NCBI GenBank assembly: GCA_964479445.1
Contig: CAYZMH010000093.1
Span: forward strand, 1 to 11,381
Reading direction: 5' to 3'
Length of the DNA stretch: 11,381 nucleotides
DNA from: CAYZMH01 sp964479445
Lineage (GTDB): Bacteria > Bacteroidota > Bacteroidia > Bacteroidales > GCA-2748055
The notes below the pieces were generated by a model. It had not been told where the DNA came from. It worked only from the letters and a program-made list of their open reading frames with translations, and did not search any database. The translations under genes were made by a program, and so were the position numbers. Below, one piece after another: positions 1-7,408 of this stretch (within the stretch, counting starts at the first letter, position 1; each line of letters starts with the position of its first letter).

Positions 1-942
1 GGGATCGGTATACGGAATAGCAGAACGCGGCACCTTCCGGGTTTGCTCCCGGCTTTTGCGGTCGAGCCTGTACCGCAGGGTGACCGCATCGTCCTGGTAC
101 ACATACCCGGTTGTTCCATACACGTGCATATCCTTCCGGCTGAACGGCCAGTTCCACGATGCATGGATCACGCATTCCATGGAGGGGTAGGAGAGGATGA
201 GCGTGGCATCGTCATCCACATGGGGGTAGACCCGGGGCTTGTATTGTTTCAGACTGCCGTACACGCTCTCCGGTTTTTGTCCGCCCATGATCCAGGTCAC
301 CAGGTCGGCCCCGTAACACCCGAAATCGGTCACGGCGCCCCCGCCGTTTTTTACCGGATCGGTGAGCCAGGCCAGGAACTCCTCATTCACATTGATCTCG
401 CGCGGACCGCGGTGTCCGTCATAGACGATCATTTTGCGCAGGGTTCCCAGCTCATTCTCGCCGATCATCCTGAACACTTCATGATTGGCGGGGTACCAGG
501 TGGTTTCGTAATTGGTATAGACGATGATCCCGTGCTGTTCGGCAAGTTGTTCTATCTCATCGGCATGGCTTACCGACACCGCCAGCGGTTTTTCCACCAT
601 CACGTGGATTCCCCGGGGCGCGCAGGCCTGCACCACCTCCAGGTGGTCATAGATCGAGGTAAAGGTGACCACCCCTTCCGGCTTTTCCCGGTCCAGCATG
701 GTCTCCAGGTCGTTATACACCAGCGCGGTATCAAAGCCGAACCGCTCTGCATACCGGCGGGCCAGGTTTTGATCGGACTCTGCGATACCGACAACCTCCA
801 TATCCGTTCGATCCAGGTTCCTGAGCAGCTGGAGGACATGGGAGTGTGACAACCCTGCCACCCCTATTTTCACAGGTTCCTGTCCATGGAGCGGTTGCAA
901 CAGGAGCAACGCCCCGAGGATGATCTTCAGCAGGTGTTTCAT
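1..942 (-). CDS. Exported Gfo/Idh/MocA-family oxidoreductase, 3' end missing
   Basis: This reading frame is open for 314 codons and runs off the left edge, so the C-terminus is missing. The start at 942 gives a clean Sec signal peptide (MKHLLKIILGALLLLQPLHG, about residues 1-20) with no lipobox and no twin arginine, so the product is probably periplasmic. After it comes a Rossmann-type strand (residues 25-35, KIGVAGLSHSH), then the family's EKP signature at 117-119 (VMVEKPLAV) and the second-domain block GGGAVTDFGCYGADL at 200-214. Family members oxidise or reduce sugars with NAD(P). In that block a Tyr (210) sits where many members have the catalytic His, as in glucose-fructose oxidoreductase. 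The nucleotide loop is degenerate (GLSHSH instead of GxGxxG). It starts 25 bases after the phosphoesterase gene and is probably co-transcribed with it. The family is clear; the substrate is unknown. Confidence 0.88.
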   Translation of the reverse strand, partial: MKHLLKIILGALLLLQPLHGQEPVKIGVAGLSHSHVLQLLRNLDRTDMEVVGIAESDQNLARRYAERFGFDTALVYNDLETMLDREKPEGVVTFTSIYDHLEVVQACAPRGIHVMVEKPLAVSVSHADEIEQLAEQHGIIVYTNYETTWYPANHEVFRMIGENELGTLRKMIVYDGHRGPREINVNEEFLAWLTDPVKNGGGAVTDFGCYGADLVTWIMGGQKPESVYGSLKQYKPRVYPHVDDDATLILSYPSMECVIHASWNWPFSRKDMHVYGTTGYVYQDDAVTLRYRLDRKSREQTRKVPRSAIPYTDP

Positions 943-967
943 TATCATGGTGCGGTAAGGTTTCTAT

Positions 968-1798
968 TCAATATTCGAAGGGTTGCAGTTTCACGAACCG
1001 GTGCGTCAGGGTGTCGGGGGAGGCACTCCAAAGCCGGAACCCCAGCGGGCGGTCGTCAAAATTTTTGGAAGTTGTTTCCCCCGTGACAAGCTGGATCCCC
1101 TGGTATTCATTCAAAAGGGTCTCATGCCTGTGCCCCGTAAGGTACGCTTCCACGTCATGGTCTGCGAACAGATCCAGCAGGGCGGTTCTTTTAGAAACAG
1201 AGAGGTTGGAGTAATTCTCCTCTTCCCCGGGATCCTTTATGAACAGAGGGTAATGACCTACCACGACAATCCGTTGACGTTCCGTCTCTTCCAGCAGATT
1301 CTCAAACCACCGGTCGTGCTTACCGGTTTCTTCTTCAAGGGGACTCTTCCACAGCGGAGAATTCACGGCGATAAACCGGAATCCCTTGTGATCAAACGAG
1401 TAATAATCTTCCCCGATCACCTGCCGGTACCAGGCCAGTCGTTCTTCGGTGGGTTCTCTTCCCACATCATGGTTACCCGGAACGAAATAACACGGAACCT
1501 CGCACTCCCCGATTATATCGAGAAAGTCCCTGAAACTGCTGTCGGCAGCATGGTGTACCAGGTCGCCGCAGACCACGGCAAAATCACAGTCCAGTTCATT
1601 GACCTGTTTTACCGCCTGCCGCAGTGCGGCTTTGTCGTGTTCATATCCTCCCATTCCAAGCTGGGGATCACACAGCTGCACAAATGAAAACGGGGGTGTT
1701 TCCTGCGCACAGCCCGCCAGGAAGATTCCCGCGAAAACGACTAGCAGTATAAGCCGCGTGAACCTATTGTTTCTTTTTTTTCCTGAACTATTCATCAT
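968..1798 (-). CDS. Calcineurin-like metallophosphoesterase lipoprotein, CPPED1-like
   Basis: This encodes 276 residues. A positively charged N-terminus (KKRNNRFTR) is followed by a hydrophobic stretch and a lipobox (LAGC, Cys30), so it should be a lipid-anchored exported protein. The metallophosphoesterase metal-site motifs appear in order: DPQLG (44-48), GDLVHH (78-83), GNHD (108-111), VGHYP (180-184) and GHRH (222-225). The first motif has Gln46 where most family members have a metal-binding His. DPQ with GDLVH is what the CPPED1/CSTP1-type branch shows, so this is a subfamily mark and not damage. It probably hydrolyses a phosphate mono- or diester outside the cytoplasm; the substrate cannot be read from the sequence. 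Two ATG codons stand in tandem at the start and either could be used. It lies 84 bases downstream of the sulfatase stop and just upstream of the oxidoreductase gene, in the same direction. Confidence 0.92.
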   Translation of the reverse strand: MMNSSGKKRNNRFTRLILLVVFAGIFLAGCAQETPPFSFVQLCDPQLGMGGYEHDKAALRQAVKQVNELDCDFAVVCGDLVHHAADSSFRDFLDIIGECEVPCYFVPGNHDVGREPTEERLAWYRQVIGEDYYSFDHKGFRFIAVNSPLWKSPLEEETGKHDRWFENLLEETERQRIVVVGHYPLFIKDPGEEENYSNLSVSKRTALLDLFADHDVEAYLTGHRHETLLNEYQGIQLVTGETTSKNFDDRPLGFRLWSASPDTLTHRFVKLQPFEY

Positions 1799-1833
1799 AT
1801 GGTCGTAATTTTTTCATTCATTCCACCTGGCAA

Positions 1834-1866
1834 AGGCCCTCCTGCCCGGAACGGGCTCGAGGGCCT
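1834..1866 (-). terminator. Intergenic hairpin, possible weak terminator or attenuator
   Basis: In the 84-base gap between the sulfatase and phosphoesterase genes, aggccctc at 1834-1841 pairs perfectly with gagggcct at 1859-1866. Inside it, gcccg at 1844-1848 pairs with cgggc at 1852-1856 around a gaa loop, leaving a 2x2 internal mismatch. Read on the minus strand, the stem is followed by only three T residues, so it is a poor intrinsic terminator. It could reduce read-through to the two distal genes, or act as an RNA-processing or stability element. The pairing is seen directly; the role is inferred. Confidence 0.4.
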
Positions 1867-1882
1867 CTTCCCGGTTCAGCTC

Positions 1883-3253
1883 CTAGAGTCTTTCTTGCAT
1901 CTCCTTCACAACATCGGAATATTCCGGATCATCGGCCAGGTTGTTGTATTCAATCGGATCATTCACCTGGTCATAGAGTTCATTGCCATGTTCTCCGCGT
2001 CCCCATTCGATGTATCTCCATCGCTCGTTTTTGACCATCCTGCCCATCATATCTCCTCTTCTGACAACGGCATGGACATCGTCCCTGAAGGTTTGGGTGG
2101 GATCTTCCAGCACACCCACAAAACTCTCTCCTTCCAGGTAATCGGGCACGCTGTCCAGGTTCGCATAGTCTGCCAGGGTGGGGTAGATATCGATAAACTC
2201 TATCATTGCCTGTGTGCGTACCCCACTGCTGTCAACACCCGGTCCCGCAACGATAAAGGGGGCATTGGTTCCTTTTTCAAAGATTGTCACCTTGTTCCAC
2301 CAGTTGTGTTCACCAAGGTGGTATCCATGGTCGCCGAAGAAAACCACCAGGGTATTATCCTTCTGGCCCGATTCCTCCAGCGCCTTCATCACCTTTCCCA
2401 CCTGGGCATCCAGGAAGCTGCAGCATGCGTAATAGGAGCGGAGGAACTCCCGTTTGTCCTGTTCGGTAAACTTATTGAAGATATCGGTTTGTCCGGGCAG
2501 GGTATGATCATACGGTGGTTCCCATCCCTCGGGCAGTGCAGGGGGATCACACGCTTCGATCGGGTACATATCGAAATATTTTTTCGGGGCAATAAAGGGG
2601 TCATGCGGTTTGTGGAACCCCACCGCCAGGAAAAAGGGTTCTTCATGGTCTGCCCGCAGAATCTCGGCAGCTTTCCGGGCGTACTGTCCGTCGGGCAGGT
2701 CTTCGTCATCCCCTTCCGTGGCCTGCCACCAGCACCATTTCAGAACCCCGCCGGTCATGTTGCGTTTCTCTCCCTGTTTACCCAGCTCCGTTTTACCAAA
2801 GCTGTACATTTCATCCCAGGCATCCGGATCGCCATGTCCTCCATGGGTCCCGTGAAAGATCTTTCCCATGGTGATGGTCTTGTACCCGTTCTTCTTGAAC
2901 AGCATGGGCAGCGAAATGCGGTCTCCCATGATCGACTGGATCGGTTTGCGGTTGTCGATGATCGTGGTGGTTTCGGGCCGCAATCCGAGCAGGAAGGAGG
3001 AGCGGCTCGGGTTGCAGACGGCAAAATTGCAATAGGCATGGTCGAACTGAACGCCTGTCGTGGCGAGCCTGTCAATGTTCGGAGTCTGTACCAGCGGGTG
3101 GTCATAACTTCCCAGGGTGGTGTTCAGGTCATCCACTACGATGAACAGGACATTGGGCCTGGTGGATTCACTGGCTTCCTGTCCGGATTTCCCGGTATTC
3201 GTACAGGAAGTCAAAAAGATACTCAAAATCAAAAGGATTGATAATCGATTCAT
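1883..3253 (-). CDS. Cys-type sulfatase lipoprotein, iduronate-2-sulfatase-like (S1 family)
   Basis: This is a full-length 456-residue S1 arylsulfatase-fold enzyme that hydrolyses a sulfate ester on a glycan. I chose the ATG at 3253 over one 14 codons upstream because it gives a compact lipoprotein signal (MNRLSILLILSIFLTSC, Cys17). Metal and active-site residues are all present: Asp41-Asp42, the formylglycine motif CNPSR (80-84), GKIFH (130-134), GFHKPH (212-217), GDHG (307-310) and Lys321. The order and spacing, especially GKIFH and the GDHGYHLGEHNWWNK block, resemble human iduronate-2-sulfatase and the S1_7-type bacterial enzymes. Activity needs conversion of Cys80 to formylglycine; no maturase gene is in the window. 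The C-terminal WRYIEW..ELYD..NDPIEYNNLADD stretch is the usual sulfatase tail. It follows the GH92 gene after 107 bases. The fold is certain; the sugar and sulfate position are not known. Confidence 0.95.
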   Translation of the reverse strand: MNRLSILLILSIFLTSCTNTGKSGQEASESTRPNVLFIVVDDLNTTLGSYDHPLVQTPNIDRLATTGVQFDHAYCNFAVCNPSRSSFLLGLRPETTTIIDNRKPIQSIMGDRISLPMLFKKNGYKTITMGKIFHGTHGGHGDPDAWDEMYSFGKTELGKQGEKRNMTGGVLKWCWWQATEGDDEDLPDGQYARKAAEILRADHEEPFFLAVGFHKPHDPFIAPKKYFDMYPIEACDPPALPEGWEPPYDHTLPGQTDIFNKFTEQDKREFLRSYYACCSFLDAQVGKVMKALEESGQKDNTLVVFFGDHGYHLGEHNWWNKVTIFEKGTNAPFIVAGPGVDSSGVRTQAMIEFIDIYPTLADYANLDSVPDYLEGESFVGVLEDPTQTFRDDVHAVVRRGDMMGRMVKNERWRYIEWGRGEHGNELYDQVNDPIEYNNLADDPEYSDVVKEMQERL

Positions 3254-3360
3254 AGCATGGTTGGTTTTTAGTGTGTTGAGTGCTTCATGGTGCAATGTAC
3301 CGGTTATTGAAAACCACCTGCGCGCGAATCCAGTCCGGTTGCATTGATTGTTATGCTTGC

Positions 3361-5598
3361 TTACTCCGTTCCCCAGTTTTTATTTGCATAGGGTCCCATT
3401 TCCAGTTCCAGGGTTCCGCCTTCCATAATCTCATCGTGGTTGATCCCGGGTTGATCCAGGGGTTCGCCGTTCAGGAGGGCTGATTGAATGTACTTGTTAT
3501 CCTGACTGAAATTTGTTGCCTTCACCGTGAATGTTTTCCCGTTTTCCAGGGTGATGGTGGTGGTTTCAAAGAACGGACTCCCGATGGTGTATTCGGGAAG
3601 TCCGGGTGTGACGGGGTAAAAGCCCATCATGGAGAAGACCACGAAGGAAGACATTCCCCCGCCGTCTTCATCGCCCGGGACACCCATCAGGTCGTTCCGG
3701 AACCACTCCCGGATGAGTTTGTGTATCCGTTTCTGGGTTTTCCAGGGTTTCCCTGCATAGGTATAAAGATAGGGGATGTGGAGTGATGGTTCGTTGGCCA
3801 TGGAGAACTGTCCCACGTTACCGGTCTGGTCGGGAAGCTGCGCGTAAAAGGCATATTTGCTCCTTCCCAGGGGTTCGGTAAACAGGTCGTCCAGGTTATC
3901 GGTAAATGCTTCGTTTCCACCCATCAACCTGATAAGGTCGGGGATGTTGTGCTGCACATCCCAGCGATAGGTCCAGCCGTTATTCTCGTCGTAATACCCG
4001 CGGGCACCCATTCCCCCGGAGAATTTATAATCGAAGGGCCGGATGAACTCCCCGTGTTTGTCCTTTGGATGAAAAAACGCCGTTTCCTCGTTGTAGAGCT
4101 TCCGGTAATTGAGCGCTCCTTCCATGAACTCCTCTGCTTCACCGGGTTTGTCAAGTTCCGTTGCGAGCTGTCCCAGGCACCATTCATCATAGGCAGTTCC
4201 CAGGGTCACGGCCACGGGCTGCCGGCGTTCAAAGTGATGCACCTCGGGGGCGGTCTCTTCTGCTCCCGGTGGCAGCGCCGGGAAATACCCGTTTTCATGG
4301 TAGAAACGGTCGAGTTTCCCGGCTGGTTTCGCTGACCAGGGGGCCAGAGTTTTTTCAGTAACTGCCAGTTTGCCGGCCAGGTAGGCTTTCTCCAGGTCGA
4401 AATTGCCGAGTCCCTTCCGGTGGGCATCCAGGTACATGGCCACGCCATGGTTGCTGTTCATGGCCCTCCGGTCGCCGGTGATGGTCGGGAAGGTGGGCAT
4501 CCACAGGTTGTCCATCTGTTCTGCGCTGAGTACAAAGGCATGGAGGATATCCTCCTCCCGTTTGGTATCAATGATCGTCCGAAGCGGATGGTGTGCCCGG
4601 AAGGTATCCCAGATCCAGTCATCGGTGTAGAAGGGCCGGCCGTTGTCGTTGTGGACGGTTTTATCGAACGGACTGTAATAGCGGCCGTCTTCAGAAATAT
4701 TAACAGGACGTTCATAGCTGCGGTAAAGCGAGGTATAGAAAACGGCTTTCTCATCCGGGCATCCGCCCCGGACCGCTATTTTACCGAGTGCTTTGTTCCA
4801 GGTATCCCGTCCTTCTTTCTTGATGGTTTTCAGACTTTCCCCATCCATCTCGCGCATCATGTTTGCCCGGGCCTGTTCTTCATCAATAAAGGAGATACCG
4901 TACTTCAGGGGCAACTCCTTTTGCGACAGGTCAAATTCCATCACCAGGGTTCCGTGTTTGCTCCCCGGCTCCTCTCGCTCTTTGATCTCCCCGTCAACCA
5001 GGGCAGCCACGCGACGGGGGTTTTTACCGGGTTTCATATAGAGGTAGACCTTCGTTCCGTTCCCGATCGATTGAAATCCCGACAGGGCATTTCCGTCCCA
5101 GGTGAGCTCTCCCCTTCCCGTGTTCAGAACCAGGTATGCAGGTTCATTTTCGGGATAGCTCAGCTGGTACATGGCCGATTGATGAGATACAGCCAGGTCG
5201 GCCTGAATTCCGTATTCGTCGAGGTATACCGAATAGGAGTACGGGGTAATTACCTCATGGTCGTATTCATAGGAAATCACCGGCTCTATCTTTTCCGGGT
5301 CTCCGCGGTACGGACTCAGCGTGAATGCGGAGGTTCCCCGGTGGCTGGTCAGAATAACGGGAAGACCTTCCATGATCACGTTCGAGTATTCCCGTCGTTT
5401 CGGGACCACCCGCATCATGCTGTGAGGGAGGTGAACGGTTGGGAAGGTCGGGACCAGCATGTGGCTGATGTTGCCCATATAGGGATTTACATAATCCACG
5501 GGGTCCGGCTGTTTTTTTGTCCCGGTTTCGTTGACAGACTGGCAGGATACCAGGAGGGTGATCGCTGCAAACAGGGGCACTACAGGATGAATTCTCAT
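3361..5598 (-). CDS. GH92 family exo-alpha-mannosidase-like lipoprotein
   Basis: This encodes 745 residues, the usual length for glycoside hydrolase family 92. These enzymes are calcium-dependent and remove terminal alpha-linked mannose by inversion. A lipobox (LVSC, Cys19) anchors it to a membrane. The N-terminal beta-sandwich starts at VDYVNPYMG (34-42). The catalytic (alpha/alpha)6 domain shows WDTFRAHHPL (330-339), VTLGTAYDEWC (464-474), the ENNGWTYRW block (538-546, where Glu538 is the likely acid), NEPSLHIPYLY (602-612) and the hallmark GDEDGGGMSSFVVFS (642-656). Asp643 and Asp645 of that hallmark match the general-base pair known in this family. Leu606 stands where many members have a His, which may affect subsite binding. 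The stop of the beta-helix gene lies 3 bases upstream, so the two are almost certainly co-transcribed and perhaps translationally coupled. The family call is firm; linkage specificity is open. Confidence 0.95.
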   Translation of the reverse strand: MRIHPVVPLFAAITLLVSCQSVNETGTKKQPDPVDYVNPYMGNISHMLVPTFPTVHLPHSMMRVVPKRREYSNVIMEGLPVILTSHRGTSAFTLSPYRGDPEKIEPVISYEYDHEVITPYSYSVYLDEYGIQADLAVSHQSAMYQLSYPENEPAYLVLNTGRGELTWDGNALSGFQSIGNGTKVYLYMKPGKNPRRVAALVDGEIKEREEPGSKHGTLVMEFDLSQKELPLKYGISFIDEEQARANMMREMDGESLKTIKKEGRDTWNKALGKIAVRGGCPDEKAVFYTSLYRSYERPVNISEDGRYYSPFDKTVHNDNGRPFYTDDWIWDTFRAHHPLRTIIDTKREEDILHAFVLSAEQMDNLWMPTFPTITGDRRAMNSNHGVAMYLDAHRKGLGNFDLEKAYLAGKLAVTEKTLAPWSAKPAGKLDRFYHENGYFPALPPGAEETAPEVHHFERRQPVAVTLGTAYDEWCLGQLATELDKPGEAEEFMEGALNYRKLYNEETAFFHPKDKHGEFIRPFDYKFSGGMGARGYYDENNGWTYRWDVQHNIPDLIRLMGGNEAFTDNLDDLFTEPLGRSKYAFYAQLPDQTGNVGQFSMANEPSLHIPYLYTYAGKPWKTQKRIHKLIREWFRNDLMGVPGDEDGGGMSSFVVFSMMGFYPVTPGLPEYTIGSPFFETTTITLENGKTFTVKATNFSQDNKYIQSALLNGEPLDQPGINHDEIMEGGTLELEMGPYANKNWGTE

Positions 5599-5601
5599 AA
5601 C

Positions 5602-6834
5602 TTACTCAATGGTTAGATTAAACAGGTCCTCATTCTTATCGATGCAACCCACGAACTGGATGACGGCTTTATCGTTTTCCAGGGTGAGGGGTGAATCGGA
5701 CACATAGTTTCGCATACGCGATCCCCAGACCGTGACGGTACATTTTTGATCGCCTTTCACCAGCATGTAGTCCCAGGATTGGTTTTCCGGAACGGTCGTT
5801 AAGGCTCCGTTTCCGCCCGAAAACGCTTCAAGGTTACTGATGGCGGTATGACCCTGGCCTTCAATAATGATGGGGTGGATGTCTTCCACGGGTTCCCCGG
5901 TATTGGCAATGATGGATCCCTGGGCGATCTGCCAGTTCCGGTTTTTGGTGTTGTTCCCTTTCTTGTGGATGCCCACGGCAACGCAGTCGAAATTGAAATT
6001 GGTCAATTGTCCGTAGGACTCTCCGCCCAGCATAATTCCACCATAGGTGCCGAAGGTAAACAGGTCGATGATCTGGGCGTTATCGGTGTGGTTGATGGTG
6101 TAGGCGAAGGTTTTTTTGTCGATCACGGCATCCACCACCTCCCGGTCGACCTGACCGCCGATGTACCGTTGAGCGGCGGGATTGACATGACAGTGGAGGA
6201 TCCGGGGCACGTCATAGCAATAATCAATGCGGATGAATTCTCCGCTGAGCGGGTAGCCGTAGCAGTGTTCAAAGGTCATCAGTTCGCAGGGATTGCTCCG
6301 GCTCGCGTTGAAATCGAAGGCAAGGTATTCGCCGTAAAAGGTGAGGCAGGACATAAACACGCCCTGGGTCCGGCTGGTTTTGGATACCTGTACGGTGGCG
6401 GGATAGGGAACGATTTTATCCGGATCGTTGATATTCTGCTCGGGGTACCAGAACTGGATTCCTTTGAGCTGGGTTCCGGTTTCAACCGTAATCCAGGGGT
6501 TTTCCCGGTCGGTGATGGCAAACACGCTTCCCACCGGCTGTTTCTTTTCAGGGTGTACGGTGCCCCGGTGGGTGGGGCCGTGCACCCCCTTCAGGGTCAC
6601 ATTCTTTTTCAGGATCAGTCCGCCCCCAACCGGGTAGGCCTCTTTGGAGGGCTCCACGAAAAGGGCGGCTCCACGGGGAGAGGCCCAGTCTATGGCTTCC
6701 TGGAGATTGATCCTGTTTTGTTCGGGGGTGTTTCCCGGAAGAACGTCAAAGTCGCGGATGCTTCTGGACAACCCGTCGGTTTCTGCCTGGAGCGGCAGAC
6801 AGACAGTCAGCAGGAGGAAAAGAATTTTTTTCAT
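5602..6834 (-). CDS. Secreted right-handed beta-helix (pectate-lyase-like) protein
   Basis: This encodes 410 residues and is the first gene of the leftward block. The ATG at 6834 is preferred over one 27 codons upstream because it opens a clean Sec signal peptide (MKKILFLLLTVCLPLQA, residues 1-17); the longer version would translate AT-rich leader. After it comes a segment like the pectate-lyase-superfamily N-terminus (IRDFDVLPGNTPEQNR then LQEAIDWA, 26-51), followed by many short beta-rich turns such as GGGLILKKNVTLKGV (70-84) and TFGTYGGIMLGGESYGQ (260-276). This pattern fits a single-stranded parallel beta-helix, the fold of polysaccharide lyases, GH28 and related enzymes. I cannot identify catalytic residues, so it may be a lyase, a hydrolase or a glycan-binding protein. 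Its tight spacing to the GH92 gene suggests work on the same glycan. Confidence 0.82.
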   Translation of the reverse strand: MKKILFLLLTVCLPLQAETDGLSRSIRDFDVLPGNTPEQNRINLQEAIDWASPRGAALFVEPSKEAYPVGGGLILKKNVTLKGVHGPTHRGTVHPEKKQPVGSVFAITDRENPWITVETGTQLKGIQFWYPEQNINDPDKIVPYPATVQVSKTSRTQGVFMSCLTFYGEYLAFDFNASRSNPCELMTFEHCYGYPLSGEFIRIDYCYDVPRILHCHVNPAAQRYIGGQVDREVVDAVIDKKTFAYTINHTDNAQIIDLFTFGTYGGIMLGGESYGQLTNFNFDCVAVGIHKKGNNTKNRNWQIAQGSIIANTGEPVEDIHPIIIEGQGHTAISNLEAFSGGNGALTTVPENQSWDYMLVKGDQKCTVTVWGSRMRNYVSDSPLTLENDKAVIQFVGCIDKNEDLFNLTIE

Positions 6835-7408
6835 AATTGAAGGTAACAGGTTAAAAGATCGTAATACCGGATTTAAAATATCTATCAATTTAATCAGCGG
6901 AAAATAATAAACCATTAATTGTCTATTAACAGGATTGTAAAAACAGGCGATTATGTGCCCTGTTATGTTGCTGTTGTATTGCTTTATAGATTTTTAATGC
7001 ACACAAAGTGAGTGTGTAACGAAAAATTTATTTTTTCGCAGCAAATTTGCCGGCAAGGTAGGTTTGCATGCGGAATGGCCCTGTTCACTCTTTCCCGAAT
7101 CACGGAAAGGAGGTTCTGAGACGAAAGTAATGATTTTTTTTAAAGTCGTGTTGCCGCTGATCGGGGAGGATAAGGATTGCAGCAGACGATGGTTAAGGTT
7201 TTTTTAATCAAATATTATGGGGTATCTGTTATCTTTTGTTACGAAAACCGCCATACCTTGCTCAATATGGCAAATCATGATACGATAAAATCAAGCCTGA
7301 TGCGACTGCTGTCGAATTTCCGGGAGTGCTTTATAGTATGCGTTCTGATTCTTCAGAAAAACAAATCTCACAATACATTAATCATTAATTTGTAACTATA
7401 CCTTGAAA
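6835..7408. promoter_or_regulatory. AT-rich divergent intergenic region
   Basis: This 574-base stretch separates the leftward and rightward blocks and must contain the promoters of both. It is clearly richer in A and T than the flanking genes. I see no convincing protein gene, tRNA or riboswitch in it. A TAGGTTTG sequence at 7059-7066 matches the Bacteroidota -7 consensus TAnnTTTG, but no well-placed -33 TTTG precedes it and it lies about 340 bases from the rightward gene. The clearest structure is the pair of overlapping palindromes at 7041-7056. The length leaves room for long 5' leaders on one or both sides. Confidence 0.6.
7041..7056. promoter_or_regulatory. Overlapping palindromes, candidate regulator-binding site
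   Basis: Two perfect 10-base palindromes overlap here: gcaaatttgc (7041-7050) and ttgccggcaa (7047-7056). A further tttgc half site follows at 7063-7067, so four GCAA/TTGC half sites fall within 27 bases. The position between two divergent enzyme blocks is where a shared operator would be expected. The symmetry is seen directly; protein binding is inferred, and no regulator gene is in the window. Confidence 0.35.

Noticed and set aside
43..849. Plus-strand open frame of 268 codons at the left edge
   Set aside because: The minus strand encodes the oxidoreductase with its signal peptide and EKP motif across the same bases.
1661..1669. DPQ instead of DxH in the phosphoesterase, considered as inactivation
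   Set aside because: DPQ(L/F)G is typical of the CPPED1-like branch, and all other metal ligands are present.
1799..3241. Long plus-strand open frame (480 codons) opposite the first sulfatase
   Set aside because: The minus strand here carries a complete sulfatase with all active-site motifs. The plus-strand translation has no recognisable domain and is an antisense shadow of codon bias.
4420..5616. Long plus-strand open frame (398 codons) opposite the GH92 gene
   Set aside because: It is antisense to an unmistakable GH92 gene and has no family motif or plausible start context.
5848..6840. Plus-strand open frame of 330 codons opposite the beta-helix gene
   Set aside because: The minus-strand frame has a signal peptide and a beta-helix pattern. 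The plus-strand translation has neither and is read as a shadow.
7059..7066. TAGGTTTG, a match to the Bacteroidota -7 promoter consensus
   Set aside because: There is no TTTG at the proper upstream distance and the site is about 340 bases from the rightward gene, so one short match is not enough to call a promoter.
7177..7395. Small plus-strand open frame (72 codons) in the divergent intergenic region
   Set aside because: It is AT-rich with irregular composition, has no convincing ribosome-binding site and no recognisable motif. It is more likely untranslated leader.
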